Assembly: GCA_946965045.2 (NCBI GenBank)
Contig: OX337228.1
Location: forward strand, 1,612,001 to 1,676,000
DNA length: 64,000 nucleotides
Direction of reading: 5' to 3'
DNA from: Epithemia pelagica
Taxonomy: Eukaryota > Bacillariophyta > Bacillariophyceae > Surirellales > Surirellaceae
The notes beneath the pieces were generated by a model. The model ran no database searches. It saw only the letters and a list, made by a program, of their open reading frames with translations, and had not been told where the DNA came from. Shown piece after piece: positions 40,442-50,299 of the stretch. The position numbers and the translations under genes were made by a program. Every line of letters starts with the position of its first letter. Position 1 is the first letter of the stretch.

Positions 40442-40658
40442 GTTTCAGTATATATCTGTCTGACTGTTGGTAAGGTAAAAGCAATTGTATAACAATTAGT
40501 ATCAGTCGTCGCGAGACAACAACATGCAGAGGTGATCAATCTCCGCTGATGATGCCAGGGTGAGCAAACGCTCAAGTCCCTCCTTACACAATCTCGACAT
40601 GCGTCCCGCACGCACGTATGGTCCGAGATTGCGGCGCTCAGTTGCATCCTGTTCGCAG

Positions 40659-40673
40659 TGGGTCTGATAAACC
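40659..40673 (-). promoter_or_regulatory. Putative primer-binding site of Copia element B
   Basis: TGGGTCTGATAAAC in tRNA sense (plus strand), one base inside the 5' LTR, identical to the site at 30148-30161. TGGGT-CTGATAA-ACC reads like an anticodon arm with anticodon GAT. Confidence 0.5.
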
Positions 40674-40861
40674 GAAAGAAATCGCTCATAACATGGCGGT
40701 GTACTCACTAGCTTAGGGGTAACTCAGGATTTCATGCAAAAGAGTGACCATACCGGCCAAGGACTAAGGGATAAGCATTATCGCTAGATTCAAGGTATAT
40801 CGCCAGTGCGCGTCGGCCTCGCTGGGCGGAACGCCTGCCATCTCGTGACAGGAATCTTTCG
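40674..40861 (-). repeat. 5' LTR of Copia element B
   Basis: 188 bp and identical to the left-hand LTR. The GCATC target duplication follows at 40862-40866. Confidence 0.92.
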
Positions 40862-40996
40862 GCATCAAGAGTCATCCAAATCGTAGAACCGAGGGGAACG
40901 AAATAGGCGACGAGGAGGCGGATCAGTCGCACCTCTGATGTCGGTCGCAGGAGTCTGGCCAGCATCGGCCACGTCACTCCACATCAGTACAGACAA

Positions 40997-41346
40997 CGAA
41001 GAGACACTACGAACACATCCTGAGCACGTGTCGTTTCGAGTCTGTCCGAGAGATCGCAAGTCAGTCAAAACTTTGTCCGTTGAGGTTTCCTAAAAGATAT
41101 GAAACTACAATCAGACACACAGTTTTGCCGAAGGCCTCAGAACCGAGAATGGCTCCATACCATTGTCCATTAATCGGTTGACTGATATGTTATGGATCGG
41201 CTTCGATTAGAAGTCGAGGAATAATATGTTGGGGAACTGGTTGATGAGTTTAGGAAACCTCAACGGGCAAAGTTTTGACTGACTTGCGATCTCTCGGACA
41301 GACTCGAAACGACACGTGCTCAGGATGTGTTCGTAGTGTCTCTTCG
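40997..41346. repeat. 98-bp near-perfect inverted repeat (hairpin element)
   Basis: Arms 40997-41094 and 41249-41346 are reverse complements with a single mismatch that I can find (TTTGTCCG against TTTGCCCG). They are separated by a 154-bp spacer. The outer ends read CGAAGAGACACTACGAACAC. I see no target duplication and no open frame, so it is not a clear MITE; a foldback element or hairpin RNA locus are alternatives. It lies between Copia element B and a host gene. Confidence 0.93.
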
Positions 41347-41599
41347 GTGAAACAAAGAACAACCTCCAAAGACACACGCACAACACACGAAATAGCTTCG
41401 CATCTCTCGAATGAACCATCACAATCATAACATCTTGTCACAACAAAGAATGGAAGCAGACCTCTCCATGATCCTCCTTCTTGGATAGAGATTCCATCCG
41501 TCAATCCTGCCACAAGACGTACTAGAACCGCAGCAGTATCCACATAACAAGAGTATCAGCAGCATGAGAGCATCGGGCCCCGGTTGCATTCTCACCTCC

Positions 41600-42454
41600 A
41601 TGGATTCGCTCCAACGTGTATTGCTCCTGGTCATTACCTTGTTGGTGGCCATGCCGATGGCCAGCAATACCAACACTACCACAAACACAATGTCACTTCC
41701 ACTCGTCCAAAACATGCGTCGCGATGCTTCTCATTCCTCGCTTCGACAACAACAACAACAACCACCCCCACCATTGTCCGACAAGATGCAGGAACAGGTC
41801 ATCACCCAGCAGCACCATCACAACAACGACGAGAAGGAGGATGAGTGTCATACCTTGACGATTCATTTGAATACGACCCATATCGAACGAGATTTTGTCT
41901 TGGTGCCATCCCATACTGCGACTACCTTGCAATCCTCTCCCATGGGACCCGGTACACAACAAGTGGGCATTCTCCCCTTTGTGGTTTCCTCGTCTCACCA
42001 AGAACGCAACCACAACAACAAAGAACTGCAACAACAACAACAACAAGGATATTATGAAGTCAGCATTACCTTTCTCAATCAACCGTCTTCCCCAAACGAC
42101 GATTCTACTACAACCACGACACAACCACCCATGGGATGCATTGGTGTCGGTGCCTACACCTTTTTGCCAGTGTCCCCAAACGTGAAACAGAACCACCATT
42201 CCAACACTCCTTCTTCTTCTTCTTCCGTGGATCAAATTACCTTTACAGCGTCCTGTCAAGGCTTGCCCTACTTGTCCATTACGGGTGGAATGGGAGCCTA
42301 CCAAGGCGCCTATGGGCAAGTTCATTACAATCTTCCAGGACGACTGCCCCATACCAAACGACATGAAATTCATGTGTGTCAACGACCCCTCGGAACGAGG
42401 AGTCGTGGTAGTACCGATTCACCCGTGTCGTCGTCGTCATCATCCTCGTCCTAA
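41600..42454 (+). CDS. Secreted dirigent/allene-oxide-cyclase-like barrel protein
   Basis: 284 aa from Met at 41600; another ATG lies 12 codons upstream. A signal peptide is clear: MDSLQRVLLLVITLLVAMPMAS. The middle is low-complexity with Gln, His, Thr and Ser runs. The C-terminal domain has the ending typical of the dirigent/AOC barrel: ITFTASCQGLPYLSITGGMGAYQGAYGQVHY, cited for its GGxGxYxGAxG core. This fold is found in plant dirigent proteins and allene oxide cyclases; catalytic activity here cannot be read from sequence. The tail is a serine run. Likely secreted or on the silica wall side of the cell, by inference. It converges on the acyltransferase across a repeat block. Confidence 0.65.
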   Translation: MDSLQRVLLLVITLLVAMPMASNTNTTTNTMSLPLVQNMRRDASHSSLRQQQQQPPPPLSDKMQEQVITQQHHHNNDEKEDECHTLTIHLNTTHIERDFVLVPSHTATTLQSSPMGPGTQQVGILPFVVSSSHQERNHNNKELQQQQQQGYYEVSITFLNQPSSPNDDSTTTTTQPPMGCIGVGAYTFLPVSPNVKQNHHSNTPSSSSSVDQITFTASCQGLPYLSITGGMGAYQGAYGQVHYNLPGRLPHTKRHEIHVCQRPLGTRSRGSTDSPVSSSSSSSS

Positions 42455-42517
42455 CCCGTTGTACAAATGCCATCACCAATGCCCAGTTTGCACAAACCGA
42501 CACTAATGTACAAAACG

Positions 42518-43056
42518 GGGACCACCCCCAAGAATTGCGCTCCTCTCCTTACAAATTGTACATACCTGGAACAAACGCGCAAGCATATAGCGAAAACATT
42601 GTTTATAATACTACTTCCTAGACAGCCTGTAAATACCCCTTCTACTACGAGTACTCTCATTGCATAGTTACTCTTGTTCCATCCACAGCCACTCACTCTT
42701 GTGGTCTAACAGGGGTCCACCCCCAAGAATTGCATTCATGTTCGCTCCTCTCATTACAAATTGTAGATACATGGAACAAAGTCGCAAGCATAGGGAAAAC
42801 ATTGTTTCTAAGGTACTGGCGGTCATGTTCGCTCCTCTCATTACAAATAGATACATGGAACAAAGTCGCAAGCATAGGGAAAACATTGTTTCTAAGGTAC
42901 TGGCGGTCATGTTCGCTCCTCTCATTACAAATTGTATGGAACAAACGCTCAAGCATAGCGAAAACATTCTTTCTACTAGAAGACAGCCTGTGAATACCTT
43001 TCTACTCTCGTTGCATAGTCACTCTTGTTCCATCCGCAGCCACTCACGCTTGTTGT
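42518..43056. repeat. Tandem repeats between convergent genes
   Basis: GTTCGCTCCTCTCATTACAA recurs at 42740, 42827 and 42911 (units of 87 and 84 bp), with a diverged copy at about 42536. Each is followed by ACATGGAACAAAGTCGCAAG or a close variant. The outer copies also carry GACAGCCTGT...CACTCTTGTTCCATCC, so a roughly 190-bp unit seems to have duplicated and then expanded internally. It would fall in the 3' UTRs of both flanking genes. Confidence 0.85.
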
Positions 43057-44445
43057 CTACAAGGGCTTTTGATCGTCCGGCAAACCGGAAATCATGGCTT
43101 GACGCACTTGTTCGGCCAATTCTTCTTCTGTTTTACCCTCTGATTCAATCGGTTCATGCACAATGATTTTCAAAATTCGATGCGAGGCCCGAATCGGGAA
43201 CATGGCCCAAATGGGATGGGCCTTTTGGGCTCCCGCAATCGACAAGGGCACGACGGGTGCACCAGCCTTGTGTGCCATTTTAAAGGCTCCATTTTTAAAG
43301 GACAACAATCGACCGTTGCGACTGCGTGTGCCTTCGGGGAAGGTACACAAGTGAACGCCATCCTTCAAATATTGAATGCCCGCGCGCAGGGTTTTGAGAC
43401 CCGACTTTTTGTCCGTTCGGTCCACCATCAAATTGCCCGCCACGGCAATCGCTGCAGACAGAATGGGGACCTTGGACAATTCCTTTTTGGCGACAAATTT
43501 GTAATTCCGCCAACCAATGGTCGAACCCACCACGGGAATGTCCATCCAGGAATTGTGATTCGCGACAAACATGCAAGTTCGGCCACTGAAATGAATTTGG
43601 CAAGATAAAGAGAGAAAAAGACAAGATTCAAAGTGATGAAGAAAAGGAGACACAAGCGGTGAGAATAAGTCAATACGGTAGACAAGCGATTATCTACTGT
43701 TGTGTTTGGATTCATTTCCAACCACAGCGACGACAAATTGTAGTATCCACTTCTCAACCAATCACAACTTTAATCCAACGTACTTGGCATAAAGGTCTTT
43801 TAAAATATCCAATCCTTCGGCTTGAGGGTACGATCGTGTCAAACGCATCAGCAGAGTGCCCCAGATTTGATTAAAGGTGGACGGAATCGATCGTTGCTTG
43901 TCAAATTTGCCTCGCGTCAAGATGGAAAAGGCTTGATACGTCATCAAGGCTGCAAACCATGGCAATCCAAGCAAAATGGCCACCATACCATACCAAACAC
44001 CATAGGGATTCAAGACTCCATACTTTAATCGAACCGTAAAGGGACCTGCTTGTGCTCGATACTCGCTCATGGTCGATGGGGTCGACACGGGTGAAGCCTT
44101 GTCCTCAGGGATTTGGAGACTTGCCGCGGCAGCTCCCGCTCCATTCGGCACAATACCCTTCAGGGTTGATTTCGAGGCAACAGAAACGACAGGGTCATTG
44201 TTGTTGTTATTTTCATTGTCGGATTCGGTTGTAGTCGAAGACGAGGACAACGACAACGACGATGAGTGGCTGGGGCAGGCACGGGGTCGTGATGGTTGGT
44301 GTTGGGAAAGCACTTGAGTGAGTGATCGGATTACTTGAGGAGACAGCCGTTGAATACTAAACGCTTGTGAACCATAATGACCCAAGTCTGATACTAGCAA
44401 AACCGCAAAAACGGTAAGAACCGAACAAGTTGCCGTCGTCTTCAT
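43057..44445 (-). CDS. Plastid 1-acyl-sn-glycerol-3-phosphate acyltransferase (2 exons)
   Basis: Converts lysophosphatidate plus acyl donor into phosphatidate, a step of glycerolipid synthesis in the plastid. Exon 1 is 44445-43784 and exon 2 is 43585-43057. The 198-bp intron (GTACGT...TTTCAG) joins LKDLYA to NGRTCMFVANH. I chose Met at 44445 because it opens a signal peptide (MKTTATCSVLTVFAVLLVSD) ending SQA-FSIQ, the Ala-Phe plastid-targeting cleavage site of diatoms; the frame is open 50 codons further upstream. One hydrophobic segment (YGMVAILLGLPWFAAL) precedes the catalytic domain. PlsC motifs: NHNSWMD (HX4D), then FPEGTRSRNG, then VPLSIAGAQK. Total is 396 aa. The organelle assignment rests on the presequence. 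Confidence 0.9.
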
Positions 44446-44761
44446 GGTGGAAGCAATCTGTGGGAGAAATTCAACCAGCAGTGTGACGTTTATTCCACGG
44501 TCTGTGTATGGAGCGATTGAAACGAGACCAAAACGAAGATTCGTCCACTCAATCATTTTCGACCAATCAGATCTACCGAAGAGATGTCTCGTCAATATAT
44601 CGCGAGTGACGCCATCCGTATTCTTAAAGAGGGGGCAGCAACAACAAAGGTCGGGTCCAACACAACACGGGGCGGTGAGAACTATTCTCTCTACCCTAGT
44701 AGAAGTTCACTAGAGGAGTAGAGTACTCCTAGGTAGGAGTGATTATAAGACCAATTCAACA

Positions 44762-46468
44762 TTATGATGGCGATACTCGTAACAAGCCTTCCTCCTCTAC
44801 CATGTCCATTGCTGTGCGAAACATGCCTGCATACATGGCCACATCAATCATGGGTTCCTCCTCGTCGAATGGCTCTTCCATCCCATCGCCCCGTTCCGCA
44901 TACTCGTCACTGTCGCCGCCATCATCCTCGTCATCCGTTCCTGTAGATTCCTTACCTCCTGTCAGGGAGGACTCGGTACCAGACTCTTTTATCCTCGAGG
45001 CATATTCTTGTTCAATGGACGTCAGACGGTCCTCCCACGCCAAATCACTTGCAGTTAACTGTTTATGGTTCCCAGCCCGTGCCTGCAAGACCATAGTTCG
45101 GAGTGCCTCTTGCGGCGGACCCATCCAGCGGGCAGCTTGAGATCGACCGTCTCGTCCTGTGAGTTTCGCCGAACAATATTCAATGGCCTCTTCCAAAGAG
45201 CTTTGTGGTCCATCCGAATGTTCTTCAATTTCATCCGTGTATTCCATGACATGGTCAAAGACATTGAAAAATGCCAAATAGTACGCGCAAAACACATTGG
45301 ACTTGATGGCGCGCACCAAATGGACTTGCGCATCATCTTCCTGTATGATTGCTTCCTCCTTATTCTCGGAAGTCGGTGTGGAATGAAGGCTTTGGATGGC
45401 AACCCATGCCGTCGAATATCGGATCCAAACAGATGTATCCAGTGACAATCGTACAGATCCCAGACGCCACGCTGATTCCTGTTTTTGTAATTGTAAATAA
45501 AGACGCATCAGAGATTCACGCGCCGACGTAATGGTAATGGGACTTTGTGGTGTTGATTGGGGATTGGTTGATTCGGCATCCTTCTGTGCGAATGCGGAAT
45601 GGTCCTTGTCGTCTCCCTCCAACTCTAGACATTCCAACCATGCCTTTCGCGCCGACGCAAACTGCTTTGCTTCCACACTCAAATGACCTAATTGCATCAA
45701 GAGTGACAAATACTCTCGAGCACAGGACTCCAAAGAAGGAACAGCGCTATCGTCCCTGGCTTCCGAGTCTTCGTCAGGATTCTCCCTGGCACTCGCCAAC
45801 TGTCCAAACCTCCCCTTGTAGACGGCTAAAATATTTTGGGTGCGTTGAGCTTTGACTTTGGCATCGGCATGAGCTTGGATATGGGGATCAACGTAACGTG
45901 TATCGAAATCGTACACTTGCCAGGCGGGTCGAGCCGCCCCCTTTAATTTCCATGTTTCGGGACCTTTTCGACGATAGCCATGTTCTTTGCGTTCTGCTGC
46001 TTTTTCCGCTTCCTTTTTCTTCGCCAAGACCATTTCTTGTCGCTCGACTGTATCCCAGTTTTCCAATTGTTGTTTCAGCGTCGCCAATTGACGTTTGGTT
46101 TTCGACAGGTGTAGCTTTAGCCGCATATCCTCTTTGCGTTCAGCCGATTCGTGTGTCGAAACAACTTGACGTTCCAATTGCTTTCTCTGGAGGAGACTCT
46201 GTCGTTTCGCCATTATACTTTGGCGACTTCGTTTCCGACTAGTCGTTGTCGTCGTCGTTGTCGGCGTCTCGGCCACCACAGTTGGATCCGTGTTGGATGC
46301 CGCCGATGGCTCATCCTTCTGCTCTCGTTGGGCTTTCTTTTGCTGCTTTTTCAGTTTTTTCTTTTGGCGCTCTTCATTGTGAAACGCATGGTCAGCTCCC
46401 GTCCAAACTGGTCCACCACCACCACCACCCTTGGAACGCTTCGTGCCACCGCCTTTGCCTTTGACCAT
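44762..46468 (-). CDS. Unknown helical protein, possibly TPR-like, with basic N-terminus
   Basis: 568 aa from Met at 46468 (MVKGKGGGTKRSKGGGG). The frame extends 38 codons upstream, but the glycine/lysine start looks right. The N-terminal 150 residues are highly charged with KKKLKKQQKKAQREQK and a predicted coiled coil (ERQEMVLAKKKEAEKAAERK). The C-terminal half contains TPR-like helices: YLSLLMQLGHLSVEAKQFASARKAWLECLEL and RESLMRLYLQLQKQESAWRLG. A further conserved-looking block reads NVFCAYYLAFFNVFDHVMEYTDEI. The end is acidic (DDEDDGGDSDEY). A nucleolar or RNA-linked role would suit the composition, but I do not recognise the family. Confidence 0.7.
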   Translation of the reverse strand: MVKGKGGGTKRSKGGGGGGPVWTGADHAFHNEERQKKKLKKQQKKAQREQKDEPSAASNTDPTVVAETPTTTTTTTSRKRSRQSIMAKRQSLLQRKQLERQVVSTHESAERKEDMRLKLHLSKTKRQLATLKQQLENWDTVERQEMVLAKKKEAEKAAERKEHGYRRKGPETWKLKGAARPAWQVYDFDTRYVDPHIQAHADAKVKAQRTQNILAVYKGRFGQLASARENPDEDSEARDDSAVPSLESCAREYLSLLMQLGHLSVEAKQFASARKAWLECLELEGDDKDHSAFAQKDAESTNPQSTPQSPITITSARESLMRLYLQLQKQESAWRLGSVRLSLDTSVWIRYSTAWVAIQSLHSTPTSENKEEAIIQEDDAQVHLVRAIKSNVFCAYYLAFFNVFDHVMEYTDEIEEHSDGPQSSLEEAIEYCSAKLTGRDGRSQAARWMGPPQEALRTMVLQARAGNHKQLTASDLAWEDRLTSIEQEYASRIKESGTESSLTGGKESTGTDDEDDGGDSDEYAERGDGMEEPFDEEEPMIDVAMYAGMFRTAMDMVEEEGLLRVSPS

Positions 46469-46896
46469 CTTGACTCTCGCACGCTCTGTCGTGCTTTCTT
46501 GTCGAGGCCCCTTGAAAATGTGTGGGCCAACCGGAAACCGGAAGCACGAGCGACGTACAGACAATTGTATAAAAGCGACCAACGCTAGCAGATCTACCCT
46601 CTACCCTCTACCCATCTCATCTAGGAGTAACTAGGAGTAGGAGTACTCCTATCATCTTGCCCAGAGCAGATCTCCAATGCGCCAGGGTCCCAGGAGTACT
46701 TGTAATCCGTATTCGTATGCTTTTTTGGCGAAGGTTTTCTTGCTTGATTTAAAAGAACTCGTAACCTTCTACGCAAGAGACAGGGAAGTCAAATGATGCA
46801 ATAAGGTAGGCATTTTTCCTTCGTGTTGCCTTGCGAATTGCGTTTGCGCAGTACATATCGTACGTCCAGTTTCCTTCATGCGATTGGATAACCATG
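46469..46896. other. Intergenic with AGGAGTA motif cluster
   Basis: Contains CTAGGAGTAACTAGGAGTAGG then AGTACTCCTA around 46620-46652. The same words recur in other spacers of this window. No gene is seen. Confidence 0.5.
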
Positions 46897-47631
46897 TTAC
46901 CTGTCGTTCCCCTCCTTTTCAACCCCATCTTTCAGCAATGTGGTCAATGAATCTTGTTCCGGTTCGAGAGTTTGTTGGGCCTCAGCGTTCCTTCGCAACG
47001 AACGACGATCCTCTATGATCTTTTGTCGCTTGGATCGCACCATTTCATCGCGGAATTGACGGGCTTCGATAGTATCAATCCGCACCCGGCCATTGTCATC
47101 AATAAGATAGGAATATCCAAACAATTGTAGACCATATGCCGACAGTAAAAATAAAATTCCCACAAAGTAGGAGGCTCCATCCAAACGACTGGCCCAAGTT
47201 AAGCGATTCATCAATTGACGTCCCACTTCCTCTTCCGAATACACTTTTTGTGGTTCTTCTGGTTCTTGCAATGTCGAACCGGATAATGCCCCGTCCTCGT
47301 TGTCATCGTTCTTGCTCACAGTGTCCTCCAACATAATGTCGTCCATTTCCTCCCCTCTTTCTGGATTGTTGTCTCCATCATTTTGAACCGCTTCCAAACC
47401 GGGAAATCCCTGGCATCTGGATGCAAGAAATGACCGAGGTGGTTGTGGTCCACATTTCTTTACTGTAACAAGAGACGACACTCGTTGAGACAACCCCACA
47501 CCAAATGGAAAGGCTTGAACTTTGGTCCCTAAAAACAGCAAAGTGGTCCAGACCAACGTTCTGAATAAGGACTGAGGATTCGAGCCTACGCTCACTCCAC
47601 AGCTGTATTGGCGTAATACTTTCATGGTCAA
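46897..47631 (-). CDS. Putative plastid-targeted single-pass membrane protein
   Basis: 244 aa. The N-terminus has an uncharged hydrophobic stretch (FRTLVWTTLLFLGTK) ending VQA-FPFG, the Ala-Phe cleavage site of diatom plastid presequences. An acidic linker follows (NPERGEEMDDIMLEDTVSKN). One likely transmembrane helix is at about residues 157-176 (GASYFVGILFLLSAYGLQLF), then a basic coiled segment (RQFRDEMVRSKRQKIIEDRRSLRRN). I do not recognise the family. The predicted topology would place a charged tail on one side of a plastid membrane. Confidence 0.7.
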   Translation of the reverse strand: MTMKVLRQYSCGVSVGSNPQSLFRTLVWTTLLFLGTKVQAFPFGVGLSQRVSSLVTVKKCGPQPPRSFLASRCQGFPGLEAVQNDGDNNPERGEEMDDIMLEDTVSKNDDNEDGALSGSTLQEPEEPQKVYSEEEVGRQLMNRLTWASRLDGASYFVGILFLLSAYGLQLFGYSYLIDDNGRVRIDTIEARQFRDEMVRSKRQKIIEDRRSLRRNAEAQQTLEPEQDSLTTLLKDGVEKEGNDR

Positions 47632-47896
47632 TGGTCAAGGCAACACAAAAGTAAAAATGATTTCTTTGCAAATTCTTTTCGCGCCCACACATTTTCTGCG
47701 ACCAATCTCCCCCAAATCTTTGTGGGGGTGGAGTTCCTCATCCACATCCAGAGATGCAAGTACGTGTTCGTGATTCAATCCCAAGTCACACTTTCGTCAA
47801 GATCGACCCTTTACGTTGTTCGTCCCTCCATCACCACACCATCATCATCATCATCGCATTCAGATTTCAAAAGCGATCGAGAACCACAACACCACC

Positions 47897-50080
47897 ATGT
47901 ATTCCATAGTGAGACGAGAAAGACCCTATTCGTTGTTCTTGTTGGTACACCGTAGCATGTTACTCGCTCTCAGCCTGCTTCTTCTAACGGTACCACTCAG
48001 TACGGCCTTTCAACCGTTGGCATTCTCACTGGAGGATGGCCGATCCAAATCCACCGAAACAAGAACAAGACAATCACGATCTCGTCCAAGACATTACGTG
48101 TCCCAGCCGTTGATGAATAATGAACATGACCATTACCATCATCATCATTCAGAAACTCTTACGAATCAGAACCGTCCGGAATTGTTTGGATTCCGACGTT
48201 GGCTTGCCAATTCCTGGCAGCAACCACAACGAGCCAATCGAGGCACCCAATTGGGTGCGGAGGCAATCGCAACCACCGACAAAGATGACCGTATGGTCCT
48301 TCCAACGCGACCTCCGCCTCCTTCGGTTCTCAATGAGAGGGGAGAGGTTCGGTATGCCATTGCCGATTCGGACGAGTTGGATTCCTACTTTGCCGATGAA
48401 GCTCATTTGTTTCGTGATGAAAAGACGGGTGAGATTCGGTACGGAGATTTGTTGGATTCCCTCCATGTCAAGGGAGATACTCAAGTCATTGGATCACCAG
48501 ATCGACCAAACTATGTCCATCCGGTAGCCAAACTCATGCATGCCCGTAAACGACAATTGGATCGTCAACAACAACAACAACAGCGAGATGGGAACGATGG
48601 AGAAGAAGAACCACAATTCCAATCAATGCAATCTCTCGGAGACGCCAATTCTACTGCAACATCCGCAAGTTCTTTGCACAAAGATGGTTGTCGTTTGGCC
48701 TTGGCCATTGAAGGTGGCGGCATGCGGGGCTGTATATCAGCCGGTATGGTTTGTGCGGTGGCCTATTTGAACCTGACCGATACTATCGATGTTGTGTATG
48801 GATCCTCGGCGGGGACCATTGTTGGTGCATACTTGATTACCGGTCAAGTCAAGTGGCTGGGTCCGGAAGTCTATTACGATCAACTCACCACAGCCGGTCG
48901 AGCCTTTATCGACACGAGACGGTTAATGAGGGCCATTGGGTTTGGATTGCTCGATCCTCGTTTACTAAAGGATGTGGTGTGGCGAAGACGAGCAGGCAAA
49001 CCTGTCTTGAACTTGCCGTTTTTATTGAAACGCACCGTCCAAGTTACCAAGCCATTGAATTGGACCAAGTTTGTGGAGAAACAAGCCGTACAACCTCTCA
49101 AGGTTGTCGCGTCTGGATTGAAGAGTGAAAAGGCGGTGGTCATGGACATGGAACAAGGTCACTTTGAAACCTTGGAGGAGTTAACCGATTGCATGCACGC
49201 ATCTTGTCTCTTACCTGGCATTGCTGGTCCGCTTATGAATCTAGATACGACGGCGTTGAAGGACAAGACGGGAAAGAAAAAGAAGTTGGTAATGGAAAAT
49301 AACCTCCAAGGCGATCAATATGAGCCATTAGCCGATGCCTTGGTGTACGAACCCTTGCCATATCGATCCGCGTTGAATGAAGGTGCGACTCATGTCTTGG
49401 TCATTCGATCACGACCCGATGGCAAAGATTTGACTGGTAAATCCAGTTTCTTTGAAGGGTTGATTTACCGTCGTTTCTTTTTGCGGAAAAATCGGTTGCC
49501 TCGCATCTACCGGTACTTTCGACGGGAACTGCATAAACTCTTGTACGCCAAAGACGTTTTGCGATTGAATCAAGATGCGGAATCCGAACGAGATCCCTAC
49601 AATGTCAAGGACCCTCATTTGATGACCATTGCCGTTGCACCCGATTCACCGGAAGTTACGCGATTGGAAACGGGACGAGAAGCTATTTTTGAAGGTCTTC
49701 GGAGAGGATTTGCACGCGCCTATGATTGCTTGGTGGAAGATCCAGCCGAACGGGGACGAGGTGCACAAGTGGCCATGGAGTACTTTCCGGATGAAATTTT
49801 GGACTACGATCCCTTGTTGTTGGAACTTGAAGAAGAAGCACATCAGAAACACTCCCCGTCTCCCAGCTCTAGAGATACGACGCCTCTCAACGAGGACAGT
49901 GGTTTGAAGAGCGACGAGCAATCGGCTTTTCATGTGTACATGCGCAAGTACAGCGTTACGCCCAAAGCTTGGAAACGGGAAAACACCGGAACGGAGAAGC
50001 GTAACCGCCCCAGGACCAAGACGCAAGGCATAGAGGAAGATGCTTCCTTGTTGTCAGCATCGCATGACTCCTCCACTTGA
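47897..50080 (+). CDS. Patatin-like phospholipase, probably plastid
   Basis: 727 aa from Met at 47897. The open frame starts 27 codons earlier, but that part contains a poly-His run and is probably 5' UTR. The presequence MLLALSLLLLTVPLSTAFQPLAF has the Ala-Phe cleavage site for plastid import. The patatin domain starts near residue 260 with LALAIEGGGMRGC (oxyanion loop). VYGSSAGTIVGAYL follows, carrying the nucleophile serine of GxSxG. The usual catalytic Asp-Gly appears as LADALVYEPLPYRSALNEGATHVLVIRSRPDG, where an Asp-Ala replaces Asp-Gly. Patatins hydrolyse membrane or storage lipid esters. A role in plastid lipid turnover is inference. It converges on the cystathionine gamma-lyase-like gene, 219 bp away. 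Confidence 0.87.
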   Translation: MYSIVRRERPYSLFLLVHRSMLLALSLLLLTVPLSTAFQPLAFSLEDGRSKSTETRTRQSRSRPRHYVSQPLMNNEHDHYHHHHSETLTNQNRPELFGFRRWLANSWQQPQRANRGTQLGAEAIATTDKDDRMVLPTRPPPPSVLNERGEVRYAIADSDELDSYFADEAHLFRDEKTGEIRYGDLLDSLHVKGDTQVIGSPDRPNYVHPVAKLMHARKRQLDRQQQQQQRDGNDGEEEPQFQSMQSLGDANSTATSASSLHKDGCRLALAIEGGGMRGCISAGMVCAVAYLNLTDTIDVVYGSSAGTIVGAYLITGQVKWLGPEVYYDQLTTAGRAFIDTRRLMRAIGFGLLDPRLLKDVVWRRRAGKPVLNLPFLLKRTVQVTKPLNWTKFVEKQAVQPLKVVASGLKSEKAVVMDMEQGHFETLEELTDCMHASCLLPGIAGPLMNLDTTALKDKTGKKKKLVMENNLQGDQYEPLADALVYEPLPYRSALNEGATHVLVIRSRPDGKDLTGKSSFFEGLIYRRFFLRKNRLPRIYRYFRRELHKLLYAKDVLRLNQDAESERDPYNVKDPHLMTIAVAPDSPEVTRLETGREAIFEGLRRGFARAYDCLVEDPAERGRGAQVAMEYFPDEILDYDPLLLELEEEAHQKHSPSPSSRDTTPLNEDSGLKSDEQSAFHVYMRKYSVTPKAWKRENTGTEKRNRPRTKTQGIEEDASLLSASHDSST

Positions 50081-50299
50081 ACAAACACTCCCACAAACCA
50101 AAATTAGAAGAGAGCACAAACGCTTTTCTTGGATCACATTACCACCATGAGACTGTCCTCCACCACGTACAAGTTCCACGGGAACCGATGCACTTCATGC
50201 TCCGCCATTCACTTTAATGGTATCATTCCGGAATACAAATGGCCATTATGCCTGCAAAGACTATAGAGAAGAACTTAGTTTATGGTTTCGTTGTTTTAT

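Larger units (their letters stand above)
34550..40861 (-). mobile_element. Ty1/Copia LTR retrotransposon B, 6.3 kb
   Basis: A complete minus-strand element. The two 188-bp LTRs (34550-34737 and 40674-40861) are identical by my reading, so insertion is very recent. GCATC flanks both sides (34545-34549 and 40862-40866). In element orientation a CGAGGGGAC purine tract abuts the 3' LTR. Gag, pol and RNase H lie in one reading frame, interrupted by a TGA between gag and pol and a TAG before RNase H. Its LTRs and proteins are unrelated at sequence level to element A, so two separate Copia lineages are present. Confidence 0.93.

Noticed and set aside
41693-42382. 229-aa minus-strand open frame rich in Leu and Val
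   Set aside because: Shadow of the dirigent/AOC-like gene; its hydrophobic look comes from CAA and TCT/TCC codon runs on the other strand.
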